Part shown: positions 44,715-56,398 of the stretch, in pieces
How positions within the stretch are numbered: the first letter of the stretch is position 1
Layout: every line of letters starts with the position of its first letter
Source of the DNA: Echinometra lucunter
Lineage: Eukaryota > Echinodermata > Echinoidea > Camarodonta > Echinometridae
Assembly: GCA_029962745.1 (NCBI GenBank)
Contig: CM057151.1
Coordinates: 4,550,970-4,614,969 of the forward strand
DNA: 64,000 nt
Reading direction: 5' to 3'
Made by a program: the position numbers and the translations under genes
The notes under the pieces: generated by a model
What the model was told of the DNA's origin: nothing
Seen by the model: only the letters and a program-made list of their open reading frames with translations
The model's database searches: none

Positions 44715-47700
44715 TTTTTTTTTAAATCCAAGAAAAGTCAAGGATCTCACCTGAGCAAGCATGCTTGTTGCACTCCCGTGTTTGAGTGGAATCACCCACA
44801 CAAGCCTGTCCATTTACACAATCCCTAACCCGAGACTGGATTCCACCATTACAAGGAGAGGAGCACTCAGTCCACAAACTCCATTCACCCCAGAAACCTA
44901 ACAAAATGAATGGAAGTAATGGATTAAATTCACATTCAAAGCCTTCTAGTTGAACAAAAATATGACAGAATATTTGCAAAATAAGTAAATCCTTCTATTT
45001 TTCAGCCTAAAATTTAAAACATTTAAAGAATGGTATTCACACTGTTACAAATACAAAACAGATGTGATGTACTTGATGAACACTTCACCTTATCACAACC
45101 ATGACATTTTATGTGTACAAATTGCTTTAGCAGTTGATGAACAAGATACCAAGATACAATCATTTGTAGCAGATGATTCATGCAAAATAATATAAACAAA
45201 GATTATCATAGAAATAAGCACATTCTCCATTGATTGATATTGATATATTTGCATTTCCTGGTAAATACATTATAGACATTGTGTTCCTACATGCCATTCC
45301 ATCATTCATTAATTTCTTGATGTAATTCCTGCTTTTCGATCATGCCTAATGCATTATTTCACTTTTAATATGCAATTGTATAAACAATATCTCTAAAGTA
45401 AAATAATTTAATGCATAACTGATAGATATAAACTTGAAATCAATTTATTCAATCATTTTTGAAGAAGCTATGATGCACATTTAATAAGAAAAAAATGCAT
45501 GCATGATATCAGATACATGTACAACATTCTCACTTATTGGTGAATGGGTCCCATGATATTCTTGTAAAGTAGAAGAAAACCCAAAACATGAGGTCAAATA
45601 TCAATAAAATTTGATGACAGAAATGTAAACTATAAAGAATAGGAATTCAATGTGTAAATTATGTTATCTTAAAACATAACTGGAAGTAAACATTTTACTT
45701 TTTTTTTAAATCAAAGAACATGTCAAGTCAAATTTTGTCAAAATTTTCCAAAGGAAGGAAGTAAATTCCATTAATTCAAAACAGTTTCCTTTCTGCACTG
45801 GATACTTTGACAATCTTCAAATTTGTCAATCATAAAGGATTATTATGTTGAACTTCTAATAATTACTTAAAGATGCTCTGTAAGTTATTAGACATCTGAG
45901 AACAGGTCTAATCAAATCCTTAACATAGTTAATGTCAATCTAAAAGGAAAATATTATTTACTTGAGTTAACTTTCATATGTAGATGTGGATTAACTGTAA
46001 AATATACCCCATTTAAGCTAAATATTACAATGACTTTGAATGCCCCCCTCCCCAGAAAAACACCACCCCAGAAGATGTTGAATAGAGAAAAAGGATAAAA
46101 TGACAAAATGCACATCATGCACTCAAGTACCTGGCCTGTAATTATCAAGTGCCGTGCCGGGCCCTGCATGGCCGCTAGGTCTACCTGTACAGTTGATAAC
46201 CTGCTGATATTCTCCAATACACGTAGTACCCCCACATTTGGGTCTTGGCGAGTCACAGTCTCGATAGCGGCACATACAGGCTTCTAGTCCTTGTGGGTCT
46301 GAGCATTGCGTCCAGTTAGACCACTGACCAAACTTGCCATCAACTGACGAAAGAATAAAGATAATTCAATATTCTTATTGGTTTTTCTGTTTTCAAAAAT
46401 ATTGCAAAAATGTTTGAAATGGATACTTCTACACACATACTGCATTGTATACATCATAGATTTCAGTGTACAATGTCCTTGCAATAGTGTTATTTGTTTT
46501 TTTACAAAGAAACATAAATAGGTGTGATTGATGAGTATTCTTACCTGTATTATCCATGATAGGACATCCAGTGATATCTTGAAGCCAAAACTCTATATCT
46601 AAAGGACTGAAGTGAAAAAATAAAGCAAATAAATAAAATATATGATTAGTTGAGGATTGTTTGAAAAAATATCCTGTCATAAATGTTCAAGTAAATGTGT
46701 AACAAATCACATTCAATATAAATTTTCAATTCTTTATCTTGTATTACAAACAAAACATTGTACATAGATTTGGAAAACTTTAAGTTTAAACATCTCACAG
46801 CATTATTGGTAAGGTCTGGAAATGAAGGCTACTAGTCTGCTATCATCCCCATGTATGTAACCAATGCCCTTTAGGCTTAGCCGGCAAACTCCCTATGGAA
46901 GATTCCTCACAGACCTTAATCAAAACTTGACTTTGAGGCGACATCTTATCTCAGGGGTAAGGTCAACAAAAGTTCATCCACAACAAGGCTCTACAACATT
47001 CTCAAACACTTCTAAATACGGATATGCCTTCAACTGAATGTTCCCTTTCTATGTTCTGATGTAACACTTCTACTCTTTCTTTTCTGCACCATGCTCTTTA
47101 GTGTAGGAATACTGTCAAAAAGCCATTAGGAAAAGAGGAAGATATAATAGATGGTTTGTTTGCAGCCACACTACAAGTACTTAAGAAAACCTATGCTTCT
47201 TGTCCAATGCTCTATGGTTTAGACAGCCTTGAAGGAAAATACAGACTGCCATGTATTAGTCATGCTCTTCGAGCTGACTCCCAAATCCAAATTGTATACA
47301 GGTATAAAAAGCTATAAAAATGTTTTAAGATAGAGTTAAAAATAAATGCATGAATTCTTCAACTGGAAAAGTAACATTAATGTTCAAAGAATTTAAGAAA
47401 TTGTTGTAACTTTAATACTATTATACGTAGGAAGTTCAAAGAACTTTTGTTAAATGATGACATCAGTGTTTCCCAGACTTGTCATAAACCACGAATATCA
47501 GCTTTACTCCCTTTAGCACATGATCATTAGTGGTGATGTAATCCAATGATTCAACGTCTGATGCATCCGAGTTAAAAAAAAAGAAACACTAGACTTTCAA
47601 AAATAATTTTGATTCTTGTCTGGATGAAATTAAAGAGTATTAACTAGGATTGTGAACTACCCACTTCAAACATTTCTTTTCACGCTGATATAAGCCGACA

Positions 47701-50700
47701 TGGATTACTACACATCCGGTCTATTCTCTCTTCATTCTTGTGCCCTCGAGACTATATTCTAAAAAACAATCTGAAATAAATACTCAGTTTCAATCCACTC
47801 TGCATAGTACACACTGGCATCAGAGTTGACATTTTCATGTTATTTGCAAATGAATGGTATACAGAAAAATACTGACATATTATAAACATATATATACTTT
47901 GCCACTTTTCTAAACTTGCAAGGGAATTTGTTAAAAGTTGGATTCTTCTGCACAATGGATAATTGAGAGTGGAAATTATAACCAATATGCAGAAAATGAA
48001 GAAAAATATAGCATGGTTTAACCCATTGAACACTATGCCCAAGATAAATTTGAATTTGAATTTGAAATTGAAAAAAAAGATAACTTGGGCTAGGGTTTAT
48101 GGAAAAGGTGTGTTATACTGAAATTAAAACATGCTCAATGTCAAGTTGAACTTCTGAAATGACCTGTGATATCATATGTTGTCACTCCTGTACAGATGTC
48201 TAGAACATGTTGTCATAATTTCAACTCCTTCCTCTAAATGTCTTTATTATCATGTTCTCCTCAAAGGTAGTATCAATACTACCTTTTGTTATGAAGAAAA
48301 GAAATATTAACCCATTGACTACTGTGTAATTCCCATAGGCTTAATACAGGATCCACCCGGTTCCCTAATGCAACAGGTTAAAGAATGTGAAACATCGAAG
48401 CATTTCATTTGTGTCTTTACTAAAAAAGGTCAAAAGAAGAGAAATAAAGACCATCCCTGTTTAATGAAAACCATTTGAAGAAAGTCTCATTTTACGATTG
48501 TTTTCAAACATCATGTGAGGGCTTTATTGATGCTGACATATGTAGATATCGGATGATATATAATTTAATCTCCCTAGTGTGGTATAATGTATTCTATCTG
48601 ATCCTTGCGATGATATACCTGTGTTTATGATTTGTGTTCTCTTATCCTAATAAAAGACAGGCGGACACAAACACGATCCATCATCAGATCTTACTCTCAT
48701 TAGGAATTCATCCAGTGTTTGCCATTGTAAATCAAAATTGTCAAGTTGGTATACTATTTCCTGATCTACCCTTCAATTTGATTTACTCATCTGAATATCT
48801 AACCTATAAATACATAGGAAATTTTAGTTTAATTTCACAGACAAAATTAATCTGATAAACAGTTTACCATATCTTTCTCTGCTAAATATAACATTCCATA
48901 TATCATCACATAGAATTAATTTTAGCTTTTAGTCATTGTGTTCAGTAATACAAACTGAAAGTAATATTCTTGATAAACCAGTCAAAGACATAAGACATTA
49001 CTATGACAGTGCTCTACTTACGTAAAATATTGGACAATATCTCCTAGATTTAGGGAAGCAGATTCCCCAAGGAAAACTTATAATGCAGTCTATACTTAGT
49101 GATATTGCAGTCATCCATCAAAGTTATCATTAGGTTTAATATCATTGATCCAATAACTACTGCAGACAGGTAATCCCAGCATTCAGCTGGAAAGAAAGAA
49201 TTCAGTAATGAAGGTGTTAAGAAAGAGGGTCAATACTTACTCGTCCGGATAGGTGGTACATTGTAATCTAAGTTCATGCCATCCACAGTATGGATCTCGA
49301 GCATTCAAGCACTCACTGATAAGAAAGGGGTATGAAAAAGAAAATAAAAGATTAAATATCTGATTCAATTCAGCATGACTTGAGTAATAACTTATTCAAG
49401 GCATATAAGAAAAATCCTTCGAAAAAAACAACAAGTCAATGAGTTGTAGAACACACAAGGAACAAAACAACATCACCATCTTGATGTAATCTACCCACAC
49501 TCCCACACACTCTCAGATTTTTATGAATGGATGTAAATTGTACCAGGGTCTAAATATATAGCATTGATGGATCTGACTTGCTACGAGACTTGAAGAGAAT
49601 GACCTAAAAAGTGGGCTAATGTATGTGTGCTACAAATGAAAGACCTCCATAGTGACCTCGACTGAAAAATCCTGAATGAAGGGAAAGTGAACCCCAAATA
49701 ACCCACTTCAGTCATTTTCAGGTTAAACGACCATCATCAAGCCTACTTTCACTTATAGCATTTCTTTCATTTCCTACATCTAAAATAATTGGCTTAGAAG
49801 CTATGAATTTCTTTTCACATTATTCTCCTGAAGATTGAAGGAATAAATCTACTGTACTATCACAGATTTTATATGATTTTTATTCTTACGTTTGAGTTCT
49901 GAACTGATGACATCTCTCTACAGGCACTTTGACGATAGCCTCAGGAAGTCCAACATAGAGAGCACTCTAAACAAAAATAATAGCAAACAATAAAAGAAGA
50001 AACTTGAAGTAAAATAGAAAATCACCATCTCTTCATGGATTAGAATTTATTCAGTTCCAACTGGATATAAATCTGTATGCACTCCCTTTAAAATCAATAA
50101 TCATTTCATCTTCAGATTTCAGTTTCTGAATGGGCAGGTTGTTACATTACTACTTGATTCTGGTAGAGAAGAGGTAAAAAAATGAAGTAAGTGCCTATCG
50201 TGATGAGATATTAGCTATGACATGAGTTCATTATAAAAGGCTCAACCCTTGGAGCCAAGCAAATAATGTTTTCAATTTCCTGAGAGCATGATCATCTTCG
50301 TTAGAAGAAAAACAATCCCCCATCGGGTGATGTGTCCACTGTTATCAATGTCTAAGATCTGCCAGGGGAATTGGCCAAGTTTATACATGGCGCGATGTTT
50401 GTTTGTTCGGGGCGTGAAAAGGTTTATCATGATCATGAACATAATGTCTGAGATGTTTATTAATGAGAGGTGAAGGAAAAACAGGATGTGGCATGTAGCC
50501 AAATTACTTTCCTACTCAAAATGTCTTTAAGTATCAAACAGGTACATTAAGTGTTCTAGAATCATTAAACATTTTTCGTATTCGTTGATTTGAATTTTTT
50601 TACAACAACATTAAAAACAAATTATTGCCAACAAAATCTAACAACAATAAATTATAACCAAGATCATTTTTAAAAATAATTTTCAAACTTTCAATAATGC

Positions 50701-53700
50701 TACAATATCTTTTACACTGTTGATTTCTTTTAGAATGCTTTTAGGGTGCTGGAATAAATATATTTGAAAATGAAAGTAATGCATGAAAACTTTTTGCAAT
50801 GCCTGTTCCCCTCTCCATGAATTTCTGATGGAACAGAGGTAAACAGTCTGATCAGCTCCTTACAGCTGTATACAGAATTTCAGATATATTCTTTCTTATA
50901 CAGACATACAGAGAAAGAAATATGTGTCAGAACAATTCTCAATCAAGTACATGTAGGGTGTAGCCATATATCCAAACCAGAATGTCGATCTTCAAATCCA
51001 GGGCTAACAGGGGTGTGAAACATAACCCTCTCTAACACCTTGCTCTCATTATACACTCATATTGGGAGTAGTGGAGAACATATCAAAAAAGGAAAAGAAA
51101 AGATAAATCAACATAATATGAGATAGAGAGAGAGAGAAGGGATAAAAGTAGAGAAGAGAAAGGCAGATATAATAAAATGGGAAGAGGGAAAAAGAGAAAA
51201 TTCAGATGGAGATATGATGAGAGACAAAGAAAGGAGAACTGATAGAAAGGAGGAAAGAAACCAGTAAAGCAGAATGAGAAAGAAAAATTATAGAACAGTA
51301 GAGATAAAATGAGAAAGAATGACAGAAGATGCACAGCAGAAAGGAACACAGACAAAAAGACATATGCAGTGAAACACTAAAAATCGACACTTACAAAAAA
51401 GAGAAAGACAGAGAAAACAAAGGATATAAATCAACACAATTACTACAGACAGTGACAGAATGAATTAATATCAGAAGTGAGATATCATGTGGGTTTTGGA
51501 TTTGTGAATTTGACATTAAGTAACTGAGGGGAATATAGTTTTTAAAGAGAGAGAGAGAGAGAAAGAGAATAAGAGAAAGTTTTGACCTAGAAAAATGCAT
51601 CTGCATCTAGGCAAGCTCCTCTGCTTCTCATTTAGAAGGGACTTAGCCTAGAATAGCCAGATGGTAGGACAGGAAATATCAGCTGCTGAGAGGGGAGTAA
51701 ATGCTTTGGCCACAATAAAACCCTAATCAGAATGAAATGTTTCCGATATCAGTCTGGAAAGCACTGCTTGGTGTGCTGTAAATAGATGTTCCACTTGCAA
51801 CTATGCCAAGGAACTCTATGAAACCCATGGAACTCATGAAGCTGTTCAAAGCAGTTTAACAGATATTAATCGAACTACCCAAGAGCATCATTTCTGTTCT
51901 TCTCTCTCTTAAATTAATGTATCTTTAAAAAGTATATACTAGAATACACATGTAAAGTCTAATGGATCCTATTTCTCTACTAATACTATTACTTTCCATG
52001 GACAGAGCACAGAGCCATATGATGTTTTTAACAGAAGAAAAAAAAAAGGAAAATGAAAAGTGCATGAGGTACAGAACATCTAACCTGTAAGAATAAATGG
52101 TCTGTTCCTCTTGAGACTAAGTCCATATCCCAATCTCAAAATGTTTTTCATTTGGTATTTCCGCTCTTTACCCCCCATTATAGTGAATGGAGAGTATGAG
52201 TCAGCCTAACCCTCACCCTTCTCCTCCCGTCCCTCTGTCCCAAACCTGACATTATTTCACGCACCATTAGCTCGCTTCACTGATCGCACCTGGACTACGG
52301 GATGAGAAAATGAGCGTCTCTCTGCATCATCTTCCCCGACATCCAGGACAGGATTGCAATGCACTTTTTCTTGGGAGAAGGGGGGGGGGCTTATGATTAT
52401 GAGACATAAAGACATGGACATAGTCCACACGTCCTATTAATGTCCTTATCCTTCATAGTTTAACCTTCATTTTGTCTCATTCTTTATATTCCCTCCCTCC
52501 ATCTTCTTTCTTACTTGTTTTCCTCTTGCCTCCCTGCCTTCTTCCCTCCATCTCCCCTTTCTTGCTTCACCCCCTTAGTCTATGTCTGAAATACAATTCT
52601 ACTCCTCTACGGATATGGATTCCATCATACAAGAATCCACCACACAAGCATATCGCTGCCTCAGGTTGGCTTCACTATAATGCAGTTAAGTCGAAATGGT
52701 TCTTGGTTTTAATTTTTGTCCATAGGGAGTTGGTCCTTTGTTAAGCAACACATAACTGGAAATACCTGACCTAAGGACTAATATTTGAAGCAAATATAAG
52801 CTATTTTTTGTTCCTGTACATTATGAATGATTACATTTCATTTTATTTCTATGTTTTCATTGTGACAGTGGTCACAGAAATGACTACAATTTCAACAAAG
52901 TAATTTCATTATAAAGACAGAGATGGTACAAGACAGAGAGAGAGAGAAGAGAATAAGACTATCAAAGCACAAACAACATATAGCAAGAGGAGAAATACTC
53001 CATATAATACAACAAAAGAAATGACTTACATCAATCTGAATGAAGAAGAAAAATATAAACACATACAACAAAAAAAAGAAGAGATGAACATGTGTACCAG
53101 CATCTAAAGTTGAAGTGACACTAAAGAAGAAGAGGAAAGTATAGGGTTGGAAATGGAGTAAATGACTTTTAAATGACACAATGAAAGCTGCCATCTTCAT
53201 TAAAACATTGCATCCTTCTGTTTTTTATTCTGCTAATGCAAAGGGCCTTGTCCTTTTTTGCTCCAATATACCTCACCATCCAAAGTAATTCCCCTTCATC
53301 TAACACACAATGTTAGTTAGATACATCAATTTGTAGTTGACTGGGTATAATTTGTTGTTCGGCTGGACACAAATACTCCTTTTCATCGTTCCATGAAAAC
53401 AGACTAGAATATCTTGGAAAGGAAGCATCTTAAACACACTCTGTAGGCCCAGCATGTTTCATTTGATTGTAAAGCCAGTAATGATCTTAACATTCATATC
53501 ACATGCTTAAACCCATACGGCATGTAGCAGCTTAATGTATCTCACACCTGGTGACAAATTTGAGTGTGACAATGGACTGCTTTCACTACCTTGGAAATGA
53601 AATCATGGGATCTTTTCCAAGGGACACCCTAGGTATGGATGGAAAAGGGATAAGCCGTACACCTGAGATTATACATATTATAATATTTGGCACAAATCTG

Positions 53701-56398
53701 GTCTGATTAGAATTCCCTGGAAAATGAGTTCACATACCTAGATGAAGACCTCACTTGATGAAAGTGAAAGTAACAAGCAGAAAGTCTGTTTCCAAAGATC
53801 TTAAATATATCCTATCATTTTAATCTTTTAATTAAAAGATGCTTACCTTCTGTTTGCTGATTTTCAATGTCTTGAGAGGGTCGCACTTGTGCATCTGAAA
53901 AAATGAAAATGTGCAGAAGTCAGAAGTAGGAAAGTCTTGACTATTCATACTTCTTCATACTATTTGGAAGCAGTACTTATATAATAAATATATATATAAT
54001 AAATAAGATATGTTGTCTGTAACTATATATAATTCTGTTGTGGATTAACAAGAATATGGTACATGTATTAGGTTCTTAGAATAATACTGAGCCCAATTTG
54101 ACATGGCCTTTAGCGTCTTCTCAGCATCTTTTGGTCCACTATCCTCTTGTTCCCCCACAGAAAAAACAGGGGGGGGGGGGGGAAGCCGATGTGAATACCC
54201 GATAGATGATAAAAAAACGATGGACATGACTTTTGATAAGGTGCCTTAATGGACATGGTGTATGTCAATCAAAGAATAAAGAGAGTAGTGAACTATAGCA
54301 ATGTCTTTTTGGTGTAACATTCTCTGAAAAAGTCACAATGTTCTATCCATTTACTCAAAGTCACGCTAAATTCTGTCTGGAAATTCTCATGCTTCTGAAA
54401 CATTTGAACTAGAGCGCAAAATTACTGAGAATGAAAAAGTAAGTTGGATCTGTGTTCTCACATTCATTACTATATTGCTGAACATGTTTTAAACATCATT
54501 CTCGCTTACCTAGAACTACTAGCATCCTACAGCATGAATCATACCACAGTTGTTTTTCCCACTTTTCAGGTCTCTTTTAAAGGCAAACCAGCAACACACT
54601 CTGACAATGTGTTATATGTCATTTAGGATGGCTCTTTTAAAAGACAAGTTTTGTCTTCAAATAAGCTTTTCATCAAAGCTGAACTAACTTAGTAAATACA
54701 TCACAAAGAAATACTGCTCCCAATCAAATATTATTTAGCAGAACTTTATCAAACAGAAAATTGTATTTCCTAATAGGTTACAATTTTGTAATATTTACTC
54801 TTACATAAACACTTCCTTTAAAGCAAGTGACAGCGGTTTACTAGTACTGATGATTCACATGTTGTCGTTTCTGGGCCTCTACCCAAATTTCTTGAAAACG
54901 CAAATTTGGCTTGAATACTCCATCATTGTCAAGGGGAAAAACAAAGTCATCAAAAACATATTGATGGCAATGATTTGAAATGAATGCTGACATTTCATTG
55001 TATCGTCTGGGAATTACAGACATAGTTTCAGGTTTCTACAAGCCTGTGTGCCAGAAGACAATGTAGGTATTTCTCTAAGCCATATCTTTAAGAAATCATT
55101 TGAAGTATTTGACATAAAAGGAATGACAAAGGGTACACCAATGCATTAATAACATTCATAATCTCAGTTGCTCTTACTTTTTTTTATTGGGAGTGGTTCA
55201 ATTTCATTCCTAGGGCATCTTTGGTTTCTTTTAATTCTTGTGAAGGGAATTTTTAGAATTTCAAGCTAGGTCTCGGATTGTTTCAAGTGTACCTGACTCT
55301 TCTATTTCATATCAGACCACATAGATTTTAAAGGGACAAGGTAGTTACAGAACAAAAGATATTATGCCAATGATGAGTGAGTGGGCAAAGATGAACATTG
55401 GAATGACCTCTGCTGACATGGGATGACCTTTGACGACACCAATCAAGAAAGTTTGTCATCTCATCCCATCATCTAACATGATCTGAAGAGTGACATGATG
55501 ATTGGTTAAACTGCCCACAGATTTGCCCACATCAAAAAGCATGAGATGCATAATTCTGACAGGCAGATGTAACAGAGATTCTTCAAAGAAGGTACTATCT
55601 ATAGTGCTTCTAGTCCGGTGGGAATTCTCCCTCCCCCTCACAATATCTAAACTGAAAACCCCTATAACTGCATAGTGGTACTGCCTTATAACATTCTAGA
55701 CATAGTTAAGAGCAATGTCCTACTGACAGAATGGGTAGATTTGAACTTGATACTTACAGGTGTGACACATAGTTCTTCCACAATGCAGGCATTGTCCATT
55801 CCATCCAGTGCAACCAACTTTTTGATTTTTCCATCCTCTGGAAAATAAAAAAGAGACCAAATTGTAAGAGAAAGAAGCAGTTCACTTCAAAAGATAAAAT
55901 CGCACAAAATCAACTCATGATATATAAATTAGCCTGCTGCTTAAAACACAACATTAAAGTTTTCATTTATTTGTCATATTAACTGTAACAATGAATTCAT
56001 TTTACAAAAAATATGAAAAAGATGTTAAACTCACAGACCATTTTCCTTTCTTTTAACTGCAAAATTGCATAATATCTACCATTCCAGTTTATTACAAAGC
56101 AAGAAAAATACCTGTTTGAATGGATCGCATTTTATCTGATATTTGTAGAAACCTTTTTTATACATTCTTTTGGAGGAATCTAATTCAAATGAAGCCTGCT
56201 CTTCTCCTTGATTTGGCAGAAACTTATGAATGGGAAATTTCTAATAAATCACACATATTAGTTGGGACACAAATGAGTGGGACTGAGCAATAAGAGAGAC
56301 TATTCGGTAGAGTTTGGGTGTACTTACCAGTTCCTACAAAGATGACATTGTAGACTTTATCCTTCCCCTGCACCGTATCCACTACAATCCTATCCAAT
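40209..56398 (-). CDS. SEMA5: class 5 semaphorin (Sema5-like), 3' 13 exons
   Basis: Exons from 5' to 3' on the minus strand: 56398-56328, 55837-55758, 53894-53847, 49966-49890, 49315-49241, 46606-46545, 46343-46185, 44897-44751, 44328-44134, 42768-42607, 41756-41568, 41083-40859 and 40546-40209. All have AG/GT borders and matching phases and join into 608 residues plus stop. Order: end of the Sema beta-propeller (DRIVVDTVQGKDKVYNVIFV), PSI domain (ARDPYCGW), six thrombospondin type-1 repeats (the third lacking the usual Cys pattern), a transmembrane helix and an acidic tail. Semaphorin plus thrombospondin repeats plus a membrane anchor defines class 5, guidance ligands acting through plexin receptors. 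Vertebrate members have seven such repeats, here six are found. The signal peptide and most of the Sema domain are not in view, probably beyond 64000. Confidence 0.92.
40859..41083 (-). CDS. semaphorin exon: linker and thrombospondin repeat 6
   Basis: A 30-residue linker precedes LGWKEWSKWSSCSHKGRRHR then SRKCESAMPMYKQC. The first Cys pair is reduced, as in the last repeat of vertebrate class 5 proteins. Phase 1 at both ends. Confidence 0.92.
41568..41756 (-). CDS. semaphorin exon: thrombospondin repeat 5
   Basis: NGGWTCWGDWTECSASCGKG then VKQRFRECTNPLPLNDGLDC. Canonical repeat ending near CDGVDCP, followed by a short linker into the next exon. Phase 1 at both ends. Confidence 0.94.
42607..42768 (-). 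CDS. semaphorin exon: thrombospondin repeat 4
   Basis: SFGGWTMWSPWLPCSSSCGQ then GVQVRHRNCFPDNADC. Canonical WxxWxxC and CSxxCG motifs. Phase 1 at both ends. Confidence 0.94.
44134..44328 (-). CDS. semaphorin exon: degenerate thrombospondin repeat 3
   Basis: It starts VRRPTDWTPWLVHNVSEDG and continues with QRFKYICRAQVPARDMVSVG. The WxPW start is kept but the first cysteine pair is replaced by an NVS sequon. Vertebrate class 5 semaphorins have a similarly altered repeat at the same place, so this supports orthology. Confidence 0.88.
44666..44708. repeat. (CA)n(TA)n microsatellite in a semaphorin intron
   Basis: A CA run followed directly by a TA run, lying about 45 bp downstream (on the gene strand) of the repeat-2 exon donor. 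Confidence 0.92.
44751..44897 (-). CDS. semaphorin exon: thrombospondin repeat 2
   Basis: FWGEWSLWTECSSPCNGGIQ then SRVRDCVNGQACVGD. The full WxxWxxC...C.GG...R.R.C pattern is present. Phase 1 at both ends. Confidence 0.95.
46185..46343 (-). CDS. semaphorin exon: thrombospondin repeat 1
   Basis: DGKFGQWSNWTQCSD begins the repeat, followed by CMCRYRDCDSPRPKCGGTTC. The WSxWxxC core and paired cysteines are clear. Phase 1 at both ends. Confidence 0.93.
46545..46606 (-). CDS. semaphorin exon: PSI to thrombospondin-repeat linker
   Basis: It encodes PLDIEFWLQDITGCPIMDNT. The DITGCP word matches the linker of class 5 semaphorins between PSI and the first repeat. This exon switches the reading phase from 2 to 1. 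Confidence 0.85.
46607..49240 (-). other. semaphorin intron, no gene seen
   Basis: This 2.6-kb intron lies between the PSI exon and the linker exon. TTAACCCATTGA words at about 48018 and 48309 resemble piggyBac-like MITE ends, but they are in the same orientation and unpaired. Otherwise there is nothing to call. Confidence 0.5.
49241..49315 (-). CDS. semaphorin exon: PSI domain
   Basis: ECLNARDPYCGWHELRLQCT is an unmistakable plexin-semaphorin-integrin (PSI) Cys-rich motif. Phase 2 at both ends. Confidence 0.95.
49890..49966 (-). CDS. semaphorin exon: last propeller blade
   Basis: It encodes SALYVGLPEAIVKVPVERCH then QFRTQ. The LYVG...V.VPVERC pattern is the standard end of a Sema domain before PSI. 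It ends in phase 2. Confidence 0.9.
49967..53846 (-). other. semaphorin intron, no gene seen
   Basis: A 3.9-kb intron. A purine-rich (GA) stretch at about 51080-51420 and a GA run at about 51547-51565 give long low-complexity frames that are not genes. A poly(G) tract occurs near 52380. Confidence 0.55.
53847..53894 (-). CDS. semaphorin exon: Sema domain, 48 nt
   Basis: Sixteen codons (MHKCDPLKTLKISKQK), phase 0 at both ends, with strong acceptor TTTTTTCAG and donor GTAAGC. It occupies the propeller strand just before the ALYVG motif. Confidence 0.82.
55758..55837 (-). CDS. semaphorin exon: Sema domain
   Basis: It encodes DGKIKKLVALDGMDNACIVE then ELCVTP. The GxxKKxV pattern followed by an acidic strand is the usual continuation of the preceding exon in semaphorins. 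Confidence 0.88.
56328..56398 (-). CDS. semaphorin exon: Sema domain blade strand
   Basis: It encodes LDRIVVDTVQGKDKVYNVIF then VGT, the conserved strand motif of semaphorin propellers. It starts in phase 2 and ends in phase 1. Confidence 0.9.

Noticed and set aside
51083..51606. Long open frames on the minus strand
   Set aside because: They arise from purine-rich low-complexity sequence (Ser/Leu/Phe-only proteins).
54841..55023. Sixty-residue open frame on the minus strand with protein-like composition
   Set aside because: It lies in a semaphorin intron, has no splice-consistent phase and matches no domain I recognise.
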